A stretch of 64,000 nucleotides of DNA from Clostridiales bacterium Firm_04 (lineage in GTDB: Bacteria; Bacillota; Clostridia; Oscillospirales; Ruminococcaceae): contig LVAJ01000030.1 in assembly GCA_001603005.1 (NCBI GenBank), positions 186,001 to 250,000 on the forward strand, written 5' to 3'. The translations under genes and the position numbers were made by a program. Below the pieces are notes generated by a model. The model had not been told where the DNA came from. It did no database searches and was given only the letters and a program-made list of their open reading frames with translations. This document shows positions 1 through 7,857 of the stretch, piece by piece; the first letter of the stretch is position 1, and each line of letters starts with the position of its first letter.

Positions 1-1
1 G

Positions 2-1396
2 GCAGATGTCAAGATCTCCAAGCAGGATGTCCACAGCAAGGAGATCAAGGGCGCAGAGCTGACGCTGACCGGCAAGGACAGTAGCGGCAATGCAGTCAAG
101 TTCCCGACAGGTTCTATCGTTCCGGGCGAAGGCGCTGAGGTCGTGACCGGCAGCGGCGAAACGATCGTCTGGATCTCCGGCGATCATCCGACCGAGATCA
201 AGAATCTGGATGACGGCACTTACACGCTCCATGAGGAAGTCGCTCCGAATGGCTACAAGGTCGCAACCGATATCACATTCGTGATCGAGGGCGGCAAGCT
301 TGTCAAGATCGGCGAGGAAGCGGTTCACGCTGATGCGGAGATCGTCATGGTGGATGAGGCAATTGAGACCACAACCACAACGACGGCTACCACCGCAGCT
401 CCGGCAACCACGACCACAACCACCACGACAACCGCTGCTCCGGTAACCACCACCACGACCACAACCACCACGACGACGACCACGACCACTACGACAACTA
501 CCACCACCACGACGACCACGACCACAACAACGACCACGACGACCACGACCACGACGACCACGACTACGACGACCACGACAACTACGACGACGACAACCGA
601 GACCACTACAACCACTTCTGAGACCACAGTCTCCAGCGAGGAAGGCGGCGTTACCGAAACCACCACAACGACCACCGTCACCGCTGCAAAGGCAGAGGTC
701 CAGATCAAGAAGCAGGATGTTCACAGCAAGGAGATCAAAGGCGCAACGCTGACGCTGACCGGTAAGGACAGCGAGGGCAACACCGTCACATTCCCGGAGA
801 ACTCCGTTGTTCCGGGTGAGGGTGCCGAGCTTGTCAACGGCAGCGGCGATCAGCTTGTGTGGATCTCCGGCGACCAGCCGACCAACGTCAAGAACCTTGC
901 AGACGGTACGTACACGCTCCACGAGGAAGTGGCACCGAACGGCTACAAGGTCGCAACTGACATCACATTCGTGATCGAAGACGGCAAGCTCGTCAAGATC
1001 AATGATGCTGAGGTCGAAGCAGACGCAGAGATCGTGATGATCGACGAGGCTGAGGAAGCAACCACTACCACAACATGGGAAACCGGCGATAAGGCTGAGG
1101 ACAACGAGCGCACAACGACCTCGGTGACCGAGACCACTCCGGCAACCAGCGAGACCGGCGATGACGCCGAGAGAACCACGACGACCGAGACCGAGACACA
1201 GACTGTTGCTGCGACGACCACCACGACCGCGCAGACAGCGACCTCGAAGCAGACCGTGCCGTCCAACGGCGTGAACTCCAAGACCGGCTCTGTCCGCACC
1301 GGAGATTCCGCTCCGACTGCAATCGCAATCGTTGGCATCCTGATGGGTGCAGTGGCAGTTGCAATGCGCAAGCGCCGCAACGATGACGAGCAGTAA
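2..1396 (+). CDS. Threonine-rich SpaA/prealbumin-fold surface protein, 5' partial
   Basis: The frame is open from base 2, so the start lies upstream of the window; 464 residues are visible. Two near-identical domains of about 115 residues (bases 2-355 and 695-1050) have the look of SpaA/Cna-B (collagen-binding B type) stalk domains: each has KQDVHSKEIKGA, then LTLTGKD, then GTYTLHEEVAPNGYKV. A linker with 51 consecutive Thr codons (446-598, mixed ACN codons) separates them. The C-terminus has a Ser/Thr-rich linker, SVRTGDS, a hydrophobic segment (about 1318-1362) and a basic tail RKRR. This is the layout of a sortase-anchored or membrane-retained protein, but with no canonical LPXTG. Role (adhesin, pilin-like or scaffold) is unknown. 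Confidence 0.75.
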   Translation, partial: ADVKISKQDVHSKEIKGAELTLTGKDSSGNAVKFPTGSIVPGEGAEVVTGSGETIVWISGDHPTEIKNLDDGTYTLHEEVAPNGYKVATDITFVIEGGKLVKIGEEAVHADAEIVMVDEAIETTTTTTATTAAPATTTTTTTTTAAPVTTTTTTTTTTTTTTTTTTTTTTTTTTTTTTTTTTTTTTTTTTTTTTTTTTTETTTTTSETTVSSEEGGVTETTTTTTVTAAKAEVQIKKQDVHSKEIKGATLTLTGKDSEGNTVTFPENSVVPGEGAELVNGSGDQLVWISGDQPTNVKNLADGTYTLHEEVAPNGYKVATDITFVIEDGKLVKINDAEVEADAEIVMIDEAEEATTTTTWETGDKAEDNERTTTSVTETTPATSETGDDAERTTTTETETQTVAATTTTTAQTATSKQTVPSNGVNSKTGSVRTGDSAPTAIAIVGILMGAVAVAMRKRRNDDEQ

Positions 1397-1432
1397 ACGG
1401 CAGACGATCGTCAAGGCAATCAACTGAAACAA

Positions 1433-1470
1433 AGGGCGCTGTACGAAAGTACGGCGCCCTTCAGTTTGAT
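1433..1470 (+). terminator. Intrinsic terminator of the surface protein gene
   Basis: A GGGCGC...GCGCCC stem extended by GTAC/GTAC around a GAAA loop, followed by TTCAGTTTG. Confidence 0.7.
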
Positions 1471-1492
1471 ATGGATATCAGAACAGCAAAAA

Positions 1493-1521
1493 AATCCCTG
1501 CCGCGCGGCGCGGCAGGGATT
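1493..1521 (-). terminator. Terminator of the 351-aa membrane protein gene
   Basis: AATCCCTGCC/GGCAGGGATT stem; on the minus strand it is followed by a run of T (complement of the A run at 1488-1494). It lies just past the stop codon at 1539. Confidence 0.75.
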
Positions 1522-1538
1522 ATACTGATCAGTTTTCT

Positions 1539-2594
1539 TCAAAACGGGCGGTCAGCAGGATAAACGGCATATTCACCGTTTGGCTCACGGACGAGGATCG
1601 CATTCATACCATCCGGATGCAGTCCGCATTCGTTATAATCAATCCGCTGATTCACAACTCTTTTTCCAGTGCTGACTTCTGTGAAAGAAAAGAACTTGTT
1701 TTGTGTCTGGATATTCGCCTTGTCAATATGAATCATTGCACCGACGATCTGGTAGTGCGCACGCCGTGCGGGAACGATCCGGAAGACCAGAATCATAGCT
1801 GCGATCAATCCAGCGACCGTCACAGCACTGACGATGAACGGAACGCGGGGATCTGAAAACAACAATTGGCACACAAAAAAGAGGATCGCGGCGATCGCGG
1901 GAATCAAAGTGAATCCGCACAGAATCGCAATCAGAATGAATGTCCGCATGTACATCTTCCGGCAGATCCGCGGGTACAGATCATCCGGAATCTGCGAGAA
2001 GCGCACATCGCTGATGAGGATCTCTTCCTTAGATGGCGCAAATCTGTCCGGTGCAACCGGCTGAACAGGCGCAGGCTCCTCGTGCCAGACCGGAACATTC
2101 ATAAGATTGTCAGAGGAATAGATGTAATATTTCTTCTTTTTTCTAAGCTGTTCCTGATAAAGCACCACTTGCTTCCCCTTGAGCGGAGAAACCTCTGAGT
2201 GTTCGATCAGAAGATTCTGCACCATTTCACCGCTGTCATCCAGCCGGATCGAAATATACTCATATGTCTGACTGGTGTCTTTGATATCATTGCGGACAGT
2301 TCTGGTGTAATAATCCAGAACTGTGCCGAACCGGACGCCGCCGCAGGGCTTTTTGACGAAGGGAACAATCGCTGAAATAAGGCTCGGGAGAAAAATCAAA
2401 AGAACAATACCGGAGACAAGAAGGCTGTGTATACTGAAATAAAAAACGGCAGTAAAAATGAGCGTGCCAGCCAGACTGATGATCAGGTTGGTCAGTCTGC
2501 GCTTTTTGCTGCTGCGCTTGATAATCGCAGACAGATCGGAGTCCGGTTCATAGAAGGTCACATTCTGAATGCTGACAGAGTGGAGATATCCCAT
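1539..2594 (-). CDS. Four-TM membrane protein with DUF3592-like loops, unknown function
   Basis: 351 residues. Two hydrophobic segments near residues 36-58 and 59-80, a soluble region of about 125 residues, then two more near 215-245 and 250-275. The loop after the first TM pair (GTVLDYYTRTVRND... then GKQVVLYQEQ) resembles the beta-rich domain of DUF3592 proteins. The start is preceded by AAAGGATC at a suitable distance. It follows a truncated DUF3592-like ORF by 31 bases on the same strand, so the two were probably co-transcribed. No catalytic motif is visible and no function can be assigned. Confidence 0.7.
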   Translation of the reverse strand: MGYLHSVSIQNVTFYEPDSDLSAIIKRSSKKRRLTNLIISLAGTLIFTAVFYFSIHSLLVSGIVLLIFLPSLISAIVPFVKKPCGGVRFGTVLDYYTRTVRNDIKDTSQTYEYISIRLDDSGEMVQNLLIEHSEVSPLKGKQVVLYQEQLRKKKKYYIYSSDNLMNVPVWHEEPAPVQPVAPDRFAPSKEEILISDVRFSQIPDDLYPRICRKMYMRTFILIAILCGFTLIPAIAAILFFVCQLLFSDPRVPFIVSAVTVAGLIAAMILVFRIVPARRAHYQIVGAMIHIDKANIQTQNKFFSFTEVSTGKRVVNQRIDYNECGLHPDGMNAILVREPNGEYAVYPADRPF

Positions 2595-2625
2595 TATAAG
2601 ATCCTTTCAAATGTTGGGCAGAGCA

Positions 2626-2904
2626 TTATTGCCGGAGTTCCGATTTCCGGACGAGCGGATGGATTGACAGGTCATAGCTGGATCCGTGGACGAGCATAAC
2701 GGTGTCGCCGGCTGAAAGCCTCGTGCAGAAAGAAAGATCCATATACTGTCTGACAACGGTCTGACCGGTCTCATCGACCGTGAAGGTGATAACGGGATTC
2801 GCGCTGTCATTGGCTTCTGTGATCGTAATGCGTGCGCCGACCAGTTCATCGTTTCGTGTCCGATTGTTGCTTTTTCGCCAGCCAATGCCGAGGATACCAA
2901 GCAC
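2626..2904 (-). pseudogene. Truncated DUF3592-like ORF
   Basis: 92 codons starting with GTG. The core (NPVITFTVDETGQ, then SAGDTVMLVHG) looks like the C-terminal half of a DUF3592 domain, but the usual N-terminal membrane segment is missing. An in-frame TAA lies two codons before the GTG, there is no ribosome-binding site, and the frame begins directly behind the hpf terminator. It is best read as a 5'-truncated remnant. A short expressed protein cannot be excluded. Confidence 0.45.
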
Positions 2905-2917
2905 AAGTTAGCGGTAA

Positions 2918-2946
2918 TGCAAAAGCACCGGAAAAACCGATGCTTT
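2918..2946 (-). terminator. hpf terminator
   Basis: On the minus strand AAAAGCATCGG, a T loop, then CCGGTGCTTTT: an 11-bp stem with one G-U pair, ending in TTTT. It is 38 bases past the hpf stop. Confidence 0.7.
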
Positions 2947-2983
2947 TGCGAATCATTGAATGTACAGAACCGCACCGAAAAGA

Positions 2984-3514
2984 TCAGTCGGTAGACGGCT
3001 CAAGCAGTGCGTAATCATCATCGACGCGGCGATAAACAATGTTGATCGAACCGTTGTCCGCGTTCTGGAACACGAAGAACGAATGTCCGAGCATGTTCAT
3101 CTGAAGGATCGCTTCCTCAATGCTCATCGGCTGGACGCGGAATGCCTTCCGGCGAATGAGGTTGTACTCGGTCTGCTCCTCAACGGTATCGGTGAATGCA
3201 TCCGGCGAGAGCGCGCTTGCCTTGATGCGCTTGCCGAGCTTGGTCTTGTTGCGGCGGATCTTGCGGATGATCTTGTCGATCGCCGCATCGAGTGCGTCCT
3301 TCTTATCTGCGGCAGACTGCTCTGCGCGATAGATCATGCTGCCTGCACGGACAGTCAGTTCGCAGACGATCTGACCTTTCTGCTCATTGAGTGTGATCTT
3401 GGCTTCTGCCTCGTCCTCAAAGAATTTATCCAGCTTCTGATTCAGCTTTTTTTCTGCATACTCCGAAAAACTCGGACCGATCTGGATTTTTTTCGCAATA
3501 ATATTCGGCTTCAT
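2984..3514 (-). CDS. hpf: Ribosome hibernation promoting factor, long form
   Basis: 176 residues, the length of long HPF. The N-terminal RaiA/S30AE domain (about 1-100) is rich in basic residues (KKLNQKLDKFF; KIIRKIRRNKTKLGKR) and binds the 30S decoding region. The C-terminal dimerisation domain (about 118-176) has IRRKAFRVQPMSIEEAI and the typical GHSFFVFQNADNG...VYRR core that pairs two ribosomes into a 100S particle. It is monocistronic, with its own promoter (3567-3596) and terminator (2918-2946). The start is preceded by AAAGGAGGAACTG. Confidence 0.95.
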   Translation of the reverse strand: MKPNIIAKKIQIGPSFSEYAEKKLNQKLDKFFEDEAEAKITLNEQKGQIVCELTVRAGSMIYRAEQSAADKKDALDAAIDKIIRKIRRNKTKLGKRIKASALSPDAFTDTVEEQTEYNLIRRKAFRVQPMSIEEAILQMNMLGHSFFVFQNADNGSINIVYRRVDDDYALLEPSTD

Positions 3515-3566
3515 ATAGACAGTTCCTCCTTTGTGCCGGCGTATATCTCTGCCGGTTCATGTATAT

Positions 3567-3596
3567 ATTATAGCATATTTGTACAAAAAATGTCAA
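3567..3596 (-). promoter_or_regulatory. hpf sigma-A promoter
   Basis: Minus strand TTGACA (3591-3596), 18 bp spacer, TATAAT (3567-3572), with TGC directly before the -10 hexamer. Confidence 0.8.
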
Positions 3597-3694
3597 GTCC
3601 TATTTTTACTTTTTGAGAAAAGATTAAGATTTGCGAAAAAGCTTACATAATGCAGGAAAAACATGATACTTTTATTAAGAGCGCGCGGCTGTGC

Positions 3695-3723
3695 TTGACT
3701 TTCCGGCGAATACATGGTATAAT
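3695..3723 (+). promoter_or_regulatory. Sigma-A promoter of the DJ-1/fau/mltG run
   Basis: TTGACT (3695-3700), 17 bp, TATAAT (3718-3723), 60 bases before the DJ-1 start. It is the only strong promoter seen before the run of overlapping genes that follows. Confidence 0.75.
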
Positions 3724-3782
3724 AACTTGATATAGTATGCATATCAGCTGAAAATGCGAGAAGATCAAGGAGGCACAGCGCT

Positions 3783-4328
3783 ATGATTTATGTTTTTCTT
3801 GCGGAAGGCTTTGAGGAAGTCGAGGCACTGACGCCGGTGGATTGCCTGCGCAGAGCGGGCAGAACCGTGCAGACGGTCGGTGTCGGCGGCAAGGTCATCA
3901 GCGGCTCGCACGGCATCCCCGTGACTGCGGATATCACCGCGGCGGACATGCGGCTCGATGATGCACTGGAAATGATCGTGCTGCCCGGCGGTATGCCCGG
4001 CACGCTGCATCTCGGCGAGAGCGAAGCGGTACAGAATGCGATCACTTTCTGCGCAGAGCGGAACCTGCTGATCGCGGCGATCTGCGCGGCGCCCTCTGTG
4101 CTCGGTGCGCGCGGACTGCTCAGCGGCAAAACGGCGACCTGCTATCCGGGATTTGAGCCGAAGCTGACCGGCTGCAATGCGGTTGCGGAACCGGTCGTGC
4201 AGGACGGCAGGATCATCACCGGCAGAGGACCGGGCGCGGCAATGGACTTTGCGCTGAAGCTCGTGGAGGTGCTCTGCGGTGCGGAGCAGGCAGCGCAGCT
4301 TGCGAAAGGTATGGTATACACAAAATGA
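3783..4328 (+). CDS. DJ-1/PfpI family protein
   Basis: 181 residues, typical of the DJ-1/ThiJ/YajL branch. The conserved acidic residue lies in AEGFEEVEAL (about residues 7-16). The nucleophile-elbow Cys is C101 in AAICAAPSVLG. LPGGMPG precedes it. Members are reported as glyoxalase III/deglycase-type or redox-sensing proteins; the substrate cannot be told from sequence. A GGAGG-like site precedes the ATG. The stop overlaps the next gene by 4 bases, so translation is probably coupled. Confidence 0.88.
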   Translation: MIYVFLAEGFEEVEALTPVDCLRRAGRTVQTVGVGGKVISGSHGIPVTADITAADMRLDDALEMIVLPGGMPGTLHLGESEAVQNAITFCAERNLLIAAICAAPSVLGARGLLSGKTATCYPGFEPKLTGCNAVAEPVVQDGRIITGRGPGAAMDFALKLVEVLCGAEQAAQLAKGMVYTK

Positions 4329-4918
4329 GCCGGACTGCCACGGAAACCGATGCGGAGAAAAAGACGCTTCGGGCGGCGATGATGTCGCAGCGGCATGCAA
4401 TGTCGGTTGCATTCCGCAGAGAGGCGGACCGCGCGATCGCAGAGGCGGTCATGCGGCATCCGGCATATGAGGCTGCATCACAGGTCTTTGCCTATGTTTC
4501 GATGCCGCATGAGGTCGGCACGCGGGCGATTCTGGAGGCAGTCCTTGCGGACGGCAAGGCGCTCGGTCTGCCGGTCTGTGAACCGGAGACCTGCGGCATG
4601 CAGTTTTACCGGCTGGAGGCGCTTTCAGAGCTGAAAGCGGGCGCCTACCGGATTCCGGTGCCGCCTGTTACGGCGGAAAGACTGCTTTTGCCGGCGGAAG
4701 ATACACTTGTAATTGTCCCGATGCTTGCATATGATGCAGCAGGCTACCGGCTCGGTGCGGGCGGCGGCTATTATGACCGCTTTCTCGCTGCCAATCCGGT
4801 GCACACGGTCGGGATCTGCTATGCGGATTGCAGAATGACGCAGCTGCCGCACGGCATGTATGACAGAAAGCTGGAATGCTGCGTCACGGAACAAAAAACG
4901 GAGGATTTTTATGGCTGA
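4325..4918 (+). CDS. 5-formyltetrahydrofolate cyclo-ligase
   Basis: 197 residues. The ATP-dependent conversion of 5-formyl-THF to 5,10-methenyl-THF is indicated by the family signature GYRLGAGGGYYDRFL (about residues 135-149) and by an N-terminal basic helix (KKTLRAAMMSQRHAM) typical of the family. It overlaps the DJ-1 stop by 4 bases (ATGA). Its own end overlaps the mltG start, whose ribosome-binding site GGAGG (4900-4904) lies inside this gene. Folate one-carbon metabolism, cytosolic. Confidence 0.92.
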   Translation: MSRTATETDAEKKTLRAAMMSQRHAMSVAFRREADRAIAEAVMRHPAYEAASQVFAYVSMPHEVGTRAILEAVLADGKALGLPVCEPETCGMQFYRLEALSELKAGAYRIPVPPVTAERLLLPAEDTLVIVPMLAYDAAGYRLGAGGGYYDRFLAANPVHTVGICYADCRMTQLPHGMYDRKLECCVTEQKTEDFYG

Positions 4919-6530
4919 TGAGAAGACGCCGCTGACAGGAGAACCGGAGGTCGCGGCAGAATCCGCAGAGGCGGCAGAGGAAGCAATCGAGACCGCTGCG
5001 GAGCAGACAGAACAGGCTGCCGAAGCTGCGGAAGCCGCTGTATCGGATGCTGCGGAAAATGCAGCAGGAACGGTCAGCGATGCGGAATCTGCAATGGACA
5101 ATGCGCTGAACGAGCTGGATTCGCTGCTCTCGGAGAATGCAAAGGGCGAGGCAGAGCCGGAAACGGCAGAACAGCCGGATGCTGCCGAAGCAGAAGCGGA
5201 TGCAGCGGGTGCAGAGCCGGAAGCCGCACCGCAAGCAGATGCGCCGAAAAAGCCCGTGCAGAAGAAAAAGCCTGCACAGAACAGTGTGCTCGGCGGGATC
5301 CTGCCGAAAAAGAAAAAGAAGAAGCGTGCAAGAAAGCGCACGGTCGAGGACGAGCTTGCCGATCTCGCAGCAGAGGAGGCAGCATTCGATTCGTGGGGCA
5401 GACCGATCAAAAAGAAGCGCAAGCGCGGAAAGCGCAGGAAGACGCGCAAGCTTTCCTGTACGCTCGTGCTGCTGACCACGATCCTCGCGCTGTCCTCGGT
5501 GCTTTCTGTGGCGATCCTTGCAGTCGCAAAAGAGATGTACGGCATCGAAAAGGGCGTTGACCAGCAGGTGGTCACGATCCCAGAGGGCGCAAGCACGCGC
5601 GAGATCGCAGAGATCCTGAAAGAGGAAAAGATCATTTCGCTGCCGGAGGTCTTCCGCTTCATCTCCCGTATGAAGGGCGCTGACGGTCAGTATATCGCGA
5701 GCGACCATGTTCTGAAACCGAGCATGTCCTACGAAGCGATGATCGCAGAACTCTGCCGCAACTATGTCAAGGAAGGACGCGAAACGCAGAAGGTCGTCAT
5801 TCCGGAAGGCTATACGCTGCTGCAGGCGGCACAGCGTCTGAAAGAATATCAGATCTGTGATCCGGATAAGTTCATCTTCTTCTTCAACAGCGGCAACTAC
5901 GGCTTTGAATTTGAGGATTATCTGCCGGAAGCTTCCGATCTGAAATTCATGCAGATGGAAGGCTACTGCTTCCCGGATACCTATGAATTTTATGTCGGCG
6001 AGGATCCGAACATCGTCGCGCAGAAGATCTACGCGAACTTCAATTCCAAGCTCACGGACGGCGATTACAAGAAAATGAACGAGCTGAACATGAGCCTCGA
6101 TCAGATCATCACGCTGGCGTCCATGATTCAGGCGGAATCGAGTGACAAGAAGTATATGAAGCAGGTTTCCTCGGTCTTCCACAACCGTCTGCTGGATCCT
6201 GCGGATTTTGCCAAGCTGCAGTCTGACCCGACCAGAAAATATGCAGAGGAAACCATCGCGCCGAACCTCGACCGCGATAACGAGACCATGTGCAATGCCT
6301 ACAACACCTATACCGGTGTCGGTCTGCCGCCCGGAGCGATCTGCAATCCGGGACGCGCTGCGATCGAAGCGGCACTCTATCCGGATCAGACCAACTACTA
6401 CTACTTCAACGCGAATATTGATACGCGCGAGACCTTCTTTGCGGAGACACTGGAACAGCATAACCAGAACCTCGCAATGGTTCAGGCGCAGTATGATGCA
6501 GCAAATGCTGCGGAAAACGGCGAATCATAA
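4911..6530 (+). CDS. mltG: Endolytic murein transglycosylase MltG (YceG-like)
   Basis: 539 residues from the ATG at 4911, chosen because GGAGG lies 6 bases upstream. An in-frame start further up at 4860 would add residues inside the previous gene. The N-terminus is a long low-complexity cytoplasmic stretch: Ala/Glu-rich to about residue 130, then Lys/Arg-rich. A single TM segment (about 180-207) follows, then a LysM-like region (VVTIPEGASTREIAEIL) and the YceG catalytic domain, with the presumed catalytic Glu in LASMIQAESSD. It cuts nascent glycan strands at the membrane. The acidic/basic cytoplasmic tail is much longer than in Escherichia coli MltG. Confidence 0.9.
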   Translation: MADEKTPLTGEPEVAAESAEAAEEAIETAAEQTEQAAEAAEAAVSDAAENAAGTVSDAESAMDNALNELDSLLSENAKGEAEPETAEQPDAAEAEADAAGAEPEAAPQADAPKKPVQKKKPAQNSVLGGILPKKKKKKRARKRTVEDELADLAAEEAAFDSWGRPIKKKRKRGKRRKTRKLSCTLVLLTTILALSSVLSVAILAVAKEMYGIEKGVDQQVVTIPEGASTREIAEILKEEKIISLPEVFRFISRMKGADGQYIASDHVLKPSMSYEAMIAELCRNYVKEGRETQKVVIPEGYTLLQAAQRLKEYQICDPDKFIFFFNSGNYGFEFEDYLPEASDLKFMQMEGYCFPDTYEFYVGEDPNIVAQKIYANFNSKLTDGDYKKMNELNMSLDQIITLASMIQAESSDKKYMKQVSSVFHNRLLDPADFAKLQSDPTRKYAEETIAPNLDRDNETMCNAYNTYTGVGLPPGAICNPGRAAIEAALYPDQTNYYYFNANIDTRETFFAETLEQHNQNLAMVQAQYDAANAAENGES

Positions 6531-7747
6531 TGATGAAGCCGGAACTGCTTGCACCGGCAGGCGATGCGGAATGCTTTGCCGCAGCGCTGCAATACGGCGC
6601 GGATGCGGTCTATGTAGGTGCAAAGGAATACGGCATGCGTGCCGCGGCAAAAAACTTTGATATGGACGCATTGCGGCTTGCCGTCGGGCAGGCACACGGT
6701 CAGGGCGTGAAGGTGTATCTCACCGTGAACGTCCTGCCGCGCAATGCGGAAATGGACGCATTTCCGGAATTTTTGAAGCAGGTGAAGGCTTGCGGGATCG
6801 ACGCGGTCATTGCAGCCGATCTCGGCGTCATCACGCAGATCCGCAGGCTTGCGCCGGATCTTCCGGTGCATGCTTCGACACAGACCGGTGTCGTGAACTA
6901 TCAGACAGCGAATGCGCTCTGGGATATGGGCGTGCAGCGCGTGGTGCTGGCGCGGGAGCTTTCGATCGCAGAGATCGCGGAGATCCGCGCGAAAACACCG
7001 AAGGAACTGGAAATCGAGGTGTTTGTGCACGGTGCGATGTGCATGAGCATTTCGGGGCGATGTCTGCTGTCGGAATATCTGACGGGCAGAGATGCGAACC
7101 GCGGTGCCTGCGCGCAGTCCTGCCGCTGGAAATATGCGCTCATGGAAGAAAAGCGTCCGGGACAGTATTTTCCCGTGGATGAGGACAGCGACGGCAGCTA
7201 TATCCTCAATGCAAAGGATCTGTGCCTGCTCCCCTACCTGAAAGAACTGGCGGAAGCGGGCGTGGATTCGGTCAAGATCGAGGGCAGAGCAAAGGCGGCG
7301 TACTACGTTGCGGGCGTGACGAACGCCTACCGCATGACGCTGGACTGCCTGTTCGATACCCCGCCGCGCGATGTGCCGGACTGGGTGATGCAGGAGCTGA
7401 ACAATGTCAGCCACCGTCCGTATACGGTCGGCTTTGCATTCGGGCAGCGCAGGGATCTGATCTGGCAGGAGGAAAACGGCTATATCCGCGACTATGAGGT
7501 CGTCGGCATTGTGCAGAAGCAGGAAAACGGCAGGCTCTATGTCAGCCAGCGCAACCGCTTTTTCGCGGGCGATGCCGTCGAGATCCTGATGCCGCAGCAG
7601 AAGCCGCTTGCCCTCACGGTCAGCGACCTGCAAAACGGCGGCGGCGAACCGATCGGATCGGCGAACCATGCCGTCATGGACTGCTCGTTCCTGTGTGATA
7701 CGGCTGTGCCGGCAGGGGCTTTTGTCCGGAAGCAGATCGCGGAATAA
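6530..7747 (+). CDS. U32 family protein, tRNA hydroxylation (TrhP-like)
   Basis: 405 residues. The start MKPELLAPAGDAECF..ALQYGADAVYVG is the peptidase U32 signature. The central HGAMCMSISGRCLLS and RGACAQSCRWKY carry the conserved Cys residues. Family members of this subtype (TrhP/YegQ, RlhA) act in prephenate-dependent hydroxylation of tRNA or rRNA rather than as collagenases; that role is family knowledge. The ATG uses the last base of the mltG stop (TAATG), implying coupled translation. The fau-mltG-U32 order suggests one operon. Confidence 0.88.
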   Translation: MMKPELLAPAGDAECFAAALQYGADAVYVGAKEYGMRAAAKNFDMDALRLAVGQAHGQGVKVYLTVNVLPRNAEMDAFPEFLKQVKACGIDAVIAADLGVITQIRRLAPDLPVHASTQTGVVNYQTANALWDMGVQRVVLARELSIAEIAEIRAKTPKELEIEVFVHGAMCMSISGRCLLSEYLTGRDANRGACAQSCRWKYALMEEKRPGQYFPVDEDSDGSYILNAKDLCLLPYLKELAEAGVDSVKIEGRAKAAYYVAGVTNAYRMTLDCLFDTPPRDVPDWVMQELNNVSHRPYTVGFAFGQRRDLIWQEENGYIRDYEVVGIVQKQENGRLYVSQRNRFFAGDAVEILMPQQKPLALTVSDLQNGGGEPIGSANHAVMDCSFLCDTAVPAGAFVRKQIAE

Positions 7748-7779
7748 GGCGGCATCCGAAGACGAATATTTCCATAAAT

Positions 7780-7832
7780 GGGATTCCAAAGGGATGAGAT
7801 CCCTTTGGCGAGGTTTGGAGCAGCGCTCCATT
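7780..7832. repeat. Dispersed hairpin repeat, copy 1 of 2
   Basis: GGGATTCCAAAGGGAT then ATCCCTTTGGCG forms a hairpin, followed by GGTTTGGAGCAGCGCTCC. A second copy with the same order of blocks lies at 61046-61098. It fills most of the gap between the U32 and radical SAM genes. Confidence 0.6.
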
Positions 7833-7857
7833 ATCAATCCGCCGGAGGCACATCTGA

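Noticed and set aside
325-708. Poly-valine open frame on the minus strand
   Set aside because: Complement of the threonine tract.
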